This document shows, piece after piece, positions 41,701 through 53,800 of a stretch of 64,000 nucleotides of DNA. This stretch comes from Amaurobius ferox. Lineage: Eukaryota; Arthropoda; Arachnida; Araneae; Amaurobiidae. Positions within the stretch are counted from its first letter, which is position 1. Every line of letters begins with the position of its first letter. The notes below the pieces were generated by a model. It was not told where the DNA came from, did not search any database, and saw nothing but the letters and a program-made list of their open reading frames with translations. Made by a program: the position numbers and the translations under genes. Where the stretch lies: assembly GCA_951213105.1 (NCBI GenBank), contig OX578150.1, forward strand, positions 20,376,022 through 20,440,021, read 5' to 3'.

Positions 41701-44700
41701 ATAAATAAATTTATTATTCAAAGCTCTAATATATCTATCAGAGTTGTAATAATCAACTATCATGGAGACTTTCAATATGATTGGCTATCATTATTATTAG
41801 ATCTTTATATATTATTAATAGTAATATGCCAATATGTTGTAACACATACATTTTAAAATATTGATGTGTACACACCAAAATTGATGAGAGTAACGAACAG
41901 TGGGCAGAGCCCTTTAGTTGGGTAAAAATAATGAGTAAGAATTCAAATAAGATTAGAAAGGTCAGGATATCTCACCTTTGCCAATGATAGCTCAGCATAA
42001 GAAAAAGTTCTGATAATAAAATAAGAATTTTGGAATTATTTGATGCCATCTGCAAAAAATTAAAAAAAATATCAAGCGAGTGCTTGTATGATAAGACACA
42101 TACATATGTACTATTAAATACCAGGAGATAAACAACTGTAATTAATTAAAAATATTAATAAATTATTTAGAAACAAAATACACAAATTGATCCCTCATTC
42201 ACGATATGCAATGATCCCTTAATATCGATTTTCTTCACACTTGCCTTTTGACCAGCCATCCAAACAGCTGCTCTAGCCCTTGGGTAAGTCGGACGGTCTG
42301 GGTTTGCAACACTTGCCTTTTGTGCTATAGACTCTTACTCAAGGGTTTGATTCAATTTTAAACTCTTAAAGTGCAGAATTACAATCTAATGTGGGGAAAT
42401 TTATTATCTTTTTCACCTTAAATTGATGACACATACTTATTTGAAATTATATGCAATTTTCAATTTTAATACACCTTTTTTTTCATTAAGCATCTTTGGG
42501 CATTCCTTTTTTTTCATTAAACATCTTTTATTGGAGAGCATTTTAAGCTCCCCAATATTAAAATAAGTAAGTAAATAAATAAAAAAATAAATAAATAAAT
42601 AAAATAAATAACAATATCCCGAAAACGGTTTGTCTTAGAGTAATGTAGTTGGGTTTATATATATTTTTTTTCATTAAAAATTACATGTTAAACAAGCATT
42701 TAATTAATACATTTACGCGTTATTTTTTATTTTAGATTTTGACAGTTTTGGGTCATTTTGCAAAGTAAGGCCTATTTTATTTTTCCAAATTATATCAAAT
42801 CTACTCAGCAACAACCAAATTTTAAGAAATTACATAGAATATATTTTTAAATATAGTGAAAAACATGATTAGTTCATTAAAATTTTCAAAAAACTTAAAT
42901 AATTTGAAAATGGTTCATCTTTGAGTAATGGGGTTGGTCTTATTTGATTTGCAATCCAAAATTATGTATAAAACAAACATTTATGTAACACATATTTAGT
43001 CTTCTATTTCAGATTTTCACAATTTTTGCAAGCTATTTTGCACGGTGGGGGGGGGGGGGGGGGGGGGGGAGAGAGAAATTGCCTTTATTTTCCGAGAATA
43101 GTACTATAATCCAGTCAGCATCAGAGTGAAACCACAAGTGTTACCTATTAAATTTTGTTGAATAGCATTTAAACTAGAGAGGATAAATATATTGTGCAAA
43201 CACACACATAGACATCAGGCTAAAAATGGTAGGTTCATATTCTAGAGTATCCGAAACGTGCAGATCCATCAAAATTCTGATTTTCTACACAATTCTAATA
43301 CTTCCCTATATATTACTATGTATTGTATGGAATGTAAAAATGTAGTTTTAAAAACAACATATACCTTGAAAAATTTCAATGGATACAGATGCAAGGAACT
43401 TACTTCATTAGTAAAGTGCTCCAATATATCACTCAAGAGCTGCTTTCGTGTTGAAGATGAAATTTCTAGTGGTTTGTACTGAGGATAGAAATAAAAATAT
43501 ACACACATAAATAAAAATTCTATTTTGAATAAGCAATGGAATAAATAACAGCTGAAATTAAATTTTGTTTATAAACTTTTAACACTTAAATTTTGATATA
43601 TGACAATTTTTTGATGTAGTAGTTATTATTTGAAAATTAATATAAGACATCCAATTAAAAAATAAAAAATAAATAATAATAATGTATAAAACAGATGTGA
43701 GAAAAGAAAGCAATGGATAATAGCAAAAATATTTCTGTGAAAATTCTTTTGATTATTAATAGAATGCATGTATCATGAATAAAGAAAATAATTCTAGTCA
43801 ATTTATATTATAAAACTTAAAATACATTGTTATATAAGATACTTTTTTAAGGTGCACTTATAATCCAAAATTTGCTTAAGAAATTTTAGTGGAAATTTGG
43901 TAGATTGTTTTATTCAATATTTCAAAGTTTCTAAGTTCTACTGTAATTGCTGTTAAAACTGCAAAATTTAGTAATTTAAATGTGAATAATGCATGCTATT
44001 TTATGAAGAAAATGCTTAGTAAAATTTCTCTTAAATCATGATTTGCATTACAATAGAGAACATATAGGCAAAGTTCAATGACAATTGAACTAAAGACAAT
44101 GACACTTACTAAATGACAATCACAATCTAAAAGACAATGACAATTTATTATACTTTACCACAGCAATGATCAATATCACCAAGATGTGAGAAATGCTATT
44201 TTATGAAGAAAATGCTTAGTAAAATTTCTCTTAAATCATGATTTGCATTACAATAGAAAAAATATAGGCAAAGTTCAATGACAATTGAACTAAAGACAAT
44301 GACACTTACTAAATGACAATCACAATCCAAAATACAATGACAATCTAAAAGACAATAACAATTTATTAGACTTTACCACAGCAATGATCAATAGGAAATC
44401 TCGCCAAGCTGTGAGAAGAGCAAATGGTGCATGGAATTCAACAGAGCTAGAATCAAATATCTGAGTAGTATCAGCTGTAATAAGCTTGGAACTGGTGAGA
44501 TGAATAATCTAAAAGTCATAAAACACCGTTAGCCACTTTTAAAAAGTTCGTACAAACAAGTATGGATAAATAACCTATAATTTACCTTTGACCAGCCAAG
44601 AAGTAAATTCTTTTGGTGAATTTCATTGAATACCTCTTTGACGTGCTCGTCCAACCCTTTTCTAATATTAAAAAAAAAATAATAATGATAATATTATAAA

Positions 44701-46308
44701 ATAAAATTTAAGGACACATATACTAACAATATAACTTATTTAATCCAGACCTACATTGCAATAAAATTTAATGAACAAATAAAAATATCCTATTTAGATA
44801 AATAATTTAGTAAATGCATATGACTAAATTCACATGGAAAGTTCTACACTTTTTAACCACATAAGATAGGCTACAAAATTATTAACACATACAATAAAAA
44901 TTAAATTATAAGTCATGCATTAAAAAAAATCCTTGATGTAGACATTTTATGATTTTTCCCACAGATTCAAATAAAATATGCTGGTTTTGCAGCACAAAAT
45001 AATATAAGAAATGCATGCTCATTTAAAATTACATTACTTATGAAGTTTATAAATACGAATTTTTTATTTGGCAATGTGAAACATTTCCTAGTGATGACAA
45101 CCCACCAAATTTTTTTATAAAACTATACTACCTTGAAAGTAATTTATTTCTGATGAGAAGATCTAATGTATACCACACCACAGGCACCAAGTGGTGTTTA
45201 TATACTGTAACACTTGCTTGAAATGGAAAACTGTTTTAAAATAAAAATTTTGTTGGTCCATCAGAAGCACATAAATACGCAAAGGCCTCAATTTCATACT
45301 CGCATGCCTCCCTGTAGGTAGTATTCTCAAAGTTGAGATCATGCTCCCATTTCAGATAACATCTATGGACCAATTTCACTCCTTTTTTGCACTTGTCACC
45401 TAGAAATAGCCAATAAATTGACTATTCAATGCTGATGAAAGTAAAAGAACATGAAACCAGTGCATGGCTGTTATTATCTGCAATAGCATGATCCTAATAA
45501 CCTGTACCTGGAGACATTATCACAATGAAAAATAAAATTGGTACTAAAGTCATTTTAGACACTTCTGTTTTAGTACCAATTGGCATTCTCCTTACAGAAG
45601 CCTCTGTTTTTATAAGAATCTTTGTTCTATTATTTTCTCAAACAATGCTATCAACTTTATTGCTTCTATTTCGTAAATACAGCATATAAAACTTTTGTTT
45701 TGTTTAGAGTACAGTTGCTTATTTTTGTAATCTGTGATTTTGTAAGCCAAATCACATGTGTTATCAGTGACATTTTTGTTGTTGGTTGGTTACCTAAATG
45801 GAGTCAAGTATTTTAGCCTTCATATTTATACTGGTCAAATTTAATTCTTTGATGTAAAAGATGTCTGAAATACATCTATATCAGCAGTCTTCAAACTTTA
45901 TAGCTCATCAACCCTCAAAGATTTATTTTAATGAAAGTAATTGAATAAATAGCATTTTAATTAATACTACTGTGAATAACAATAACAATCCTACATAATG
46001 AAGATATTTATGTATGTGTGTTTGTTATCTGTAGTGAGAAATTTGCACATCGTAAGGCCATGAAATTTGATACACAGGTACTTTAGGACCTAGGACAATG
46101 AAATGAACCTTGACAAAATGCTTTAAAAATGCAAATTATTTTTTCAGTTACTTTATGTGTTAGCATGACTTTGAGTAATTTTCACACAAATTGGTTCCTT
46201 AGTGACTGAAAATATTATCATAGAGTTTACACCTGGACACTAACAGAAAAATCGAGGATCTTTACTTCCAACGATGTTTCAACCAAATCCATAGGATAAT
46301 TCCTTTAT

Positions 46309-46347
<39 letters not shown>

Positions 46348-47862
46348 AATACTTTAAAATTCACAATTTTAGGGTATCTGATACTTATTTCGCTCCATCG
46401 AAAAAAGAAGATTAACATGATTCTATTGCTTGGCAAAAAGTTTGTGTAGTTCCCATTGTAACAAAAATATTTTCTTTTTAAATTACAACATTATTTTATT
46501 TTTCTGATTTATGTAAACACATAAAAGCAACAAACGAATATCTTACAGAGGACAACATTTTCTCCCCGGTGGCCTAGCAAGCCCAAGTTCTCTACTAGAG
46601 AAAGGATTATTTCTTTAACTTATTTATTTACTTACTTTTCTTTTCATGTTTACTTAGTGCAAGTATGAAGAGATTGAGTGATTCAGCCGCACTGTAGTTT
46701 TTGGAGTACAATTAAATGTAAATGTATCCTGCGATAATGCTGGGTATGTGTGTTAGCCATGATAATTATCTACTTCCTTAAACATATATAAAATATTGTT
46801 GCAAAGATAAAATATACAATATTTATATATAATATATACACAATGCAAAGTATGTCCCAGATATTTATTAACCTCTTTTCAACCCCTCAGCCATTTATTG
46901 AACCCTTGAATGGTTCCACTGACCCTTGGGAGTTGATATTGATCCCTGATCTAAGTCTTTGTAGTGGCTTCGAGTTTACTTTAAACTTTAATCCTGGGTT
47001 TAGCATGCTAGAGCTTTTAGTTGATTGACTTTCTAACTTGGAATTATATTTTTTATGCAGAAACCATTATTGGTCGACCAATTTCATTATTGTTAAAGGT
47101 TAACAACACCAAATAGCCTACAACTGCACTCTAAGCAAGGAAATTTTTATATTTGTTGCAATTTTGCAAATTTCTGTGGTTATAACAGTCAGATGTGCCA
47201 CTTAGTAGATGGTACTAAATTTAAATATTACTTGAACTGCAAGAGACTGCACAGGTCAGATTCCAAGTCATAAAACAACTCATAGTATGTTGCAATATTT
47301 GGAAATATACATTATTGTAGTAAGCATTGTATAATAAGAGCTTTTACAAGAGCAAACTGGTTAATTAATAGTGGTTGCTGCATTAAGATAATTAATCCAC
47401 GTCATAGCTATTACTTGGAATTCTGTGACCATGGACTTTTAAATTTTTTAATCAAATAAAAAAATATAGTAAAACCTTGCTAAAGTGACGCTCTGCTCTA
47501 TTAAAAAATGGCTGGTTTGCATCTGTAAAACTCATAAAAGCTTATTTTCAATTACAGTAAATAAAACTGCTGCTTGTAAAAAAATGACTTATAAAGCTTC
47601 TTTAACCCTTTCATGACGGTTGGCACGCCCACGTGCCGGCTGCGAACTTGCATTCAAGGACGTATAGCATGCACTCGTGCCGGAGAGATCTTTACCCTAA
47701 ACGACGACTGGCACGTATCGGTGTTTCTACATGAAACATTTTTATTTGAATTTATTTGTCTACTAGATGGCGTTAAATGCCCGTGGAAGCAACTTAAATG
47801 TATTTTGTAGGTGCTTGATCTTGGCAGAAAAAGAATCCAATGAATTATTTATCCTTTTGGAG

Positions 47863-47895
<33 letters not shown>

Positions 47896-50800
47896 ATGGT
47901 TCTGTAAAGTAAACAGACAGTTCACTTCTCGCAGCATAAACAATTTTATAATTGAGTTCCGGGTCTCGTTCTGATTTTAGCTTTTATTGATTTTGTTGCT
48001 GAATTAGAGGAATATAAGAGAGTATTTTTTTTGTGGGGTGGGGGAGGGGGGTAAAGGAATGTGCGGCAGTGAAATGATTAGGTTATTTCGGATAAAAGTA
48101 TGGCTGGTTTGAAACGTTTTCTTTCTGTGGAAGAATATAAGCGTATGGTAAACGAACCAGACAGTAATGAAAGCAAAGCAGATAGTGAAGATTCGTGGAA
48201 CAGTGTTATTTCTGATGATGAATCTGAAAATGCAATTGATTCTTCAGATTCTGAGCGTACTATTATTACAACGCCGCCAGCTTCAGTTGCTGTTTTTTCG
48301 AATGATGTTTGGAGATGTGATTTGAAAGATCTGAATTCTTTGGAGTTTTTGAACATACCTGGAATAAATCACAATATCATGCCGCCTAATTTAGATAAGG
48401 AACTTGATTTTTTTAGCATATTTTTTGATGATGAACTAGTAGAATTTATCGTAAAAGCAACTAATGAGTTTGCAAAGAAAAAATGGGAGAAAAGTCTCCT
48501 CTCTCCTTCCACATCGAAGACTCCACCTATTCCAAATGTATTTACACCTGTGGCAGGAAACGAATTTCGTCTGTTTCTCGCACTAGTAGTTTTGATGAGC
48601 ATTGTGAGAAAACCAAATCTTAAAATGTATTTTTCTAAGAATCCAATTATCAGTACTCCGTTTTTCAATTCAGTTATGAGTCGCGATCGATTTATAGGAA
48701 TATTATGTTACCTCCATTTTACTCCTGATAGTAATGCCCCAAAACTAGATAAATTGAAACCCGTGTTAGATGCATTAGTTTCAAAATTTAAATCTGTATA
48801 CACTCCTAGAAGAAATGTGTGCATTGATGAATCTTTGTTCTCATGGAAGGGAAGGCTGGGATTTCGTCAATATATCCCCTTGAAAAGGTCCAGATATGGA
48901 ATAAAAATATATAAATTGTCAGAATCGGAATCAGGATATATATGGAATTTCCTTGTGTATACTGGAAAGGACACGGAATTATCAAGTTCTGATGGTGGGT
49001 ATGGAGAACGTGTTGTGAAAACACTTCTAAGTGAACTTTTAGGAAAAGGATATACTTTGTATTTGGATAGATTTTTTACCTCTCCTGTATTCGCAAAGTA
49101 TTTGTTGTCTAACAATACGTATGTATGTGGTACAGTTTTAAAAAATTGGAAGGATATGCCAAAGAATTTTCCATCTGTACCTCTACGCAAAGGAGAAATT
49201 GCAGCAGTGCAAAAGGATGGTGTGAATGTAATTTTATTCAAAGATAAAAAGAAGGATGTCTTAATTGTAACAACTCTTCATACTGACAAAATGCAAAATT
49301 CTGGAAAGAAAGACCGGAAAACATCCGATGACATTTTAAAACCAAATTGTATTTTGGAATATAACAAATATATGGGGTGTGTGGATATTGGGGATGCGTC
49401 TCTAACGCATTATCCAGCTTATAGAAAAACTATCAAATGGTACAGAAAATTATTTTTTGGCTTTCTAGATATTGCAATATTGAATGCTCATAGTCTTTTT
49501 GACAATAAGCAAGGGAGAAAATCCCCAATCTTGCAGTTTCGTCTTCATCTCATAGAGCAACTTATTGAAATGTTCTTTACCCCTGAACAGTCCAGTAGAA
49601 GTAGGTATCTCATTTCCTCTCCTCTCCGTCTAACTGGAACTCCGTCTTTTCCAAAATTGTGCTCTGATACAGGTAAAAAAGACCTCCGAAGAAGATGTAT
49701 AGTTTGCTCGCAAACTACAAAAGGCAAAAGAAAGCGCATAACGACTTATTATGAATGCAAAGATTGCACTGTTGGTCTGTGCGTGGGTACTTGCTTTGAA
49801 ATATACCATACGCAAAAGGTGTATTAATTAATGAAAATAGCTACGCTATTTTCTTGTGTATATATGTACATAATTTCCATTAGCTATATAAATATTTCAT
49901 TACCATCATTTCAATATTTTTTCTGATTAACTGATAACTATTTTAATCAAGGTAAGTAATCATTTTAAATACACTAAAATTTTTAATATTTTGATAAAAA
50001 AAAATTTGTATGAAAAATATATATCAAATAGAAAATAAGAATTTCCTTTATTCCTGAAAATAGTAGAATGCTGTGTTGAACGGGTGATTTTTAGTGAATT
50101 TTTTTCGAGAGTTAAGCTTAGCGCAAAAAAATAGCCGTCTTTTGGGCACATATCAGAAACGAAGCGCTCTGTCCTTTGGGCCACGGTAGTTTCGGAATGC
50201 CGAAGTCGCGAAAGGGTTAAAGAAAGCAAGCATATGTCAGTTAGGTGACCACAATTGTTTCAGGGTATTATAAACCCCTTATTCAGGCCAAAAGAACAGT
50301 ATGTTCCCTTAATAACCGCTAAGAACAAACTGTTCTTAGCGGTCCTCCAGTTCACTCTTAGCGGTTGTTAAAGGTGCATATCTTTTGGCCTGAAGAAGGG
50401 AATTTATATATAACATCCTAGAAACAACTGTCGTCATATAAATAATATAATGTACATATAAATTGAAATAATAGAATTTTTTTCAATTACATGGCACTAA
50501 TATATCCTTAAAAATATATCAGAAATATCTGTTCTTTTAAATATGACAGACAATAATTACAGACCTATTTTTTTTACTAATTGAAGAATATCACACTTTC
50601 TCAGAGTGAAATAATTTTTATATGAGCAATATTTCTTTAGCCATTTTTAAAAGAATATCATTGAAGAGTATCGGAAGAAATATCCATGCTGTTAAACCCC
50701 CAACAATTCAACGATTATGAGGTTAGTAAAACATTTCTGAAAAACTGGATCGGTTGCAGATAAAACGAGAACAAGTAGGCTTTCCATTTTAATACAGGAT

Positions 50801-53800
50801 AAACAGTCTGAAATAGATTGAAATTACTCCATGAGACACTCATAGGAATGGCTAGAGGAATATTGCTCTAAACTACAGAAAATTTACTCCGAAAATATGC
50901 AATGTCTTTCAATTGATAAAAAAGGGATCTGTAATTATCATTTGACGTATTAAAAACAGCAAACAACATTTCTGATATATTTTTTAGGGTATATATCAAT
51001 GCCACTTAACATGATTTTATAAATTTGATGTGAGTAACTTCTTTATTACTTTGTAGATTTCCATAAATACTTGATAGTTGTGATTACTCCTAGAAGTTGG
51101 GATAAAGTTTCATTTTCTCGTGCAATCTGCAATCTGTATCCCACTCACATACTTTATGCTATAAATTGAGATATCTATCTTATAAAAACATCCCCCCAGT
51201 GTTTCTAATAGCTGTTATGGTTATTATCGAAAAATAGTTAAATTGAGTTACTTCTCTTATGTTTTATATCTATTAGAGCACAGTCATATAATGGAAACAT
51301 AATCTGATTCTATTGAAAAATACATATCAGGGATGAATTATTATTTTATGTATGAAATGCACTATATATAGTTGGCTTCACACAAATGAATATTGACAGT
51401 TCCAGCAATAGATTCTGATTAAGAAGGGTATTTGATTATCCCGTGAAACAGATATGTGCTATAGTTACTATCTAAACATTCTAGTACAGTATTTTTCATA
51501 CTTTTTTAGTTGCAGAATCATTTTGAAATTCAATTTGATGGTAGAACCTTGGAATGAGAAAAAGTCCATTGTGGTCCAAATTATACATTCAAATTTTATG
51601 TGGTTTAATTAAAAAAAAAATTATATAAAACTATTATGTCGCAGAACCCCAAGGGTTCAGTGGAACAGACTTTGAAAAATGCTGTTCTAGTATATCGACT
51701 GCACACATAAATGACATATTGAGAAGAATAACAAAAAATTTTTAATGAAAGAAAAATTCTAGACCAGCATATACATATTAGTTACTGCATTACTTATGCC
51801 AAAAGAAATCTGTCAAAGTTGATCGTTTTGTCATGGACTTTGCTGAATATTTATCTAATTGTTTTTCTAATACATAAAGCAAATTGTAATCACTTCTATG
51901 AGTCTCAAAATGTCAACAAATGACAAAGACTGAGTTACTTTGCTAAGAGACACTGGTTCATGATTACTTTCATTATCTTCCTTCTGGCAAATAAGTAGAG
52001 ACCATCTACTTATTTGCCAGATAAGTAGATGTTTTACAGATGTCTGTCTCTACTGTTCTCATCATTGTCCATTTCTATCCTTTAAGGGGGAGGGGGGTCG
52101 CTTGTAAAGATAAATTTTACTGTGGAAACTTTGCCCTTGAAGATTAATTTGTTTAAGCGAGAAAATTTAACATTGATCCTAAGGTGATCATTTTTGTTTT
52201 ATAAAATTTTATTCACATAGAGGTATGTGATTATCTGTAACTTGAATAAGTGGGGACGACTGTATTTCAATATATTTTTATTTGTTCTAAATGTTAGAAA
52301 TTTACCATTTTAAATATAAGTATGCAATGGGTATTAAATTGTTTTATATTTTAATTTCAAAAATGCTTCAATAAAATGTGCTGAAAAAATACAGTTATTT
52401 TATACCACATAGAATATAATATTACTCAGCTGAAGAGTTAATAAGAGGAGAATAAACAAGTGTATGGGATTTAAAATATGTTCCAGCAAAAAGTGGTCAT
52501 AAAGCAGATCACTTTATAAGGGTGGTCATTAGTAAGAAGTTTCATTGATGATAAAAAAAAAAATTCTTCAACAAACCTCACAGCTTCATTATAGAATACC
52601 TCAAGGGCTAAAGTTCGGATTATATAGGCATTTATGGCAGGATTAACATCAGAAAATTTCTCATACAGAAGGTTGTGGCACATCAACTTGCAAAACTGAG
52701 AGCTGTAAAAGAAAAAAAAGTGATTTAATTTAGAGTATGCAACTAGAGTTGATTCTGACAGATATAAAGCAACTTTAGAGCAGAATAACTCTTAAAAATT
52801 TAAAATTAAATATACTTCATAACAGCATAAGACAGTTGATTAAATATATCAACCATTTTCAAAGATAAGATCTTTTTTTCATCAGAATAAATGAGATATA
52901 ATAGTCATTATAGCAAAAGTAGAGAAATTTCTGGCTAAGATTAGACAGAAATTTCCCTACCTTTTCTGTAGTTACTGCTGTTTCAATTATTGTGATGAAT
53001 GCTGAATTTGCCTTTGAAACTGGTTGATAGATTTAATCAAGTGTCTTATGCTGTTACTAATGAAGTAATTTTATTTTCAGATTATATAAGATAGCAGCTT
53101 GAGTGGATTTTTTATAAATGCTTAAAAGAATGAATATACTTAGTATAAATGTAAACTTTGAGGAAATTGTGTATTTCCAGACCTTTTTTTGTATTAGAAT
53201 CTTCAATGAATTAAAATATTTATTTTTCGTTCAAAAATAATATATTTCAATTACTTGGAGAATTTTCTTCTATATATATTTTTTAAAGCTGCTTACATTG
53301 GGTATTTATATATACAGTGGACAAACTTGAAATATATTAAAAGTATGATATCTATTTTTATATCTATTCATTGTGAGCACTAAATAATCTAATGTATCCA
53401 ACACAACTTCTCTTACATATTAATAAATTTAGATATTGTGATTAAATAACATAAATTAAAATGTTTAAAGAACCTGATCGAGCTAAACTTTTGTTATTAC
53501 TAATTGAAGACATAATAGGGCAAAAAACACTTCAAATAAGGCCACACATTCTGACAACCTTCCAAAAATGAAATTATAAGAGAGGAAAATCACCAGCAAG
53601 TAGCAACTAAAGTAGCCAGATCTTCAACTTTATTCACTGGTATTGTGAGGCACGCTTATTCGATTTTGCTGAACACATTTTATAGTGGAGTAAATTTTTA
53701 GGAGAGAAGTGTGTATATTTGCTCTATGTAATTGACCCTTAAACTTCTGTTATCAACAATTGAAACAAACATACCAAATTTAATAGAAGTTGCTTGATTC

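Larger units (their letters stand above)
47602..50220 (+). mobile_element. Apparently intact piggyBac-type transposon
   Basis: Both borders are TTAA (47602-47605 and 50217-50220), the target duplication of piggyBac elements. Ends read CCCTTTCATGACGG on the left and, reverse-complemented, CCCTTTCGCGACTTCGG on the right. Inside is one full-length transposase frame at 48100-49827. The leader contains a 30-G run (47864-47893) and a second G-rich tract near 48035. It sits in the NUP188 intron between exons D and E, on the opposite strand. A 694-bp internally deleted relative lies at 59186-59887. Confidence 0.93.

Noticed and set aside
45236..45399. Alternative NUP188 last exon
   Set aside because: Phase does not fit exon D, and its Cys pattern is unlike NUP188. 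Exon E joins exon D in frame.
48078..49815. Minus-strand open frames over the piggyBac transposase
   Set aside because: They are antisense shadows of the intact transposase frame.
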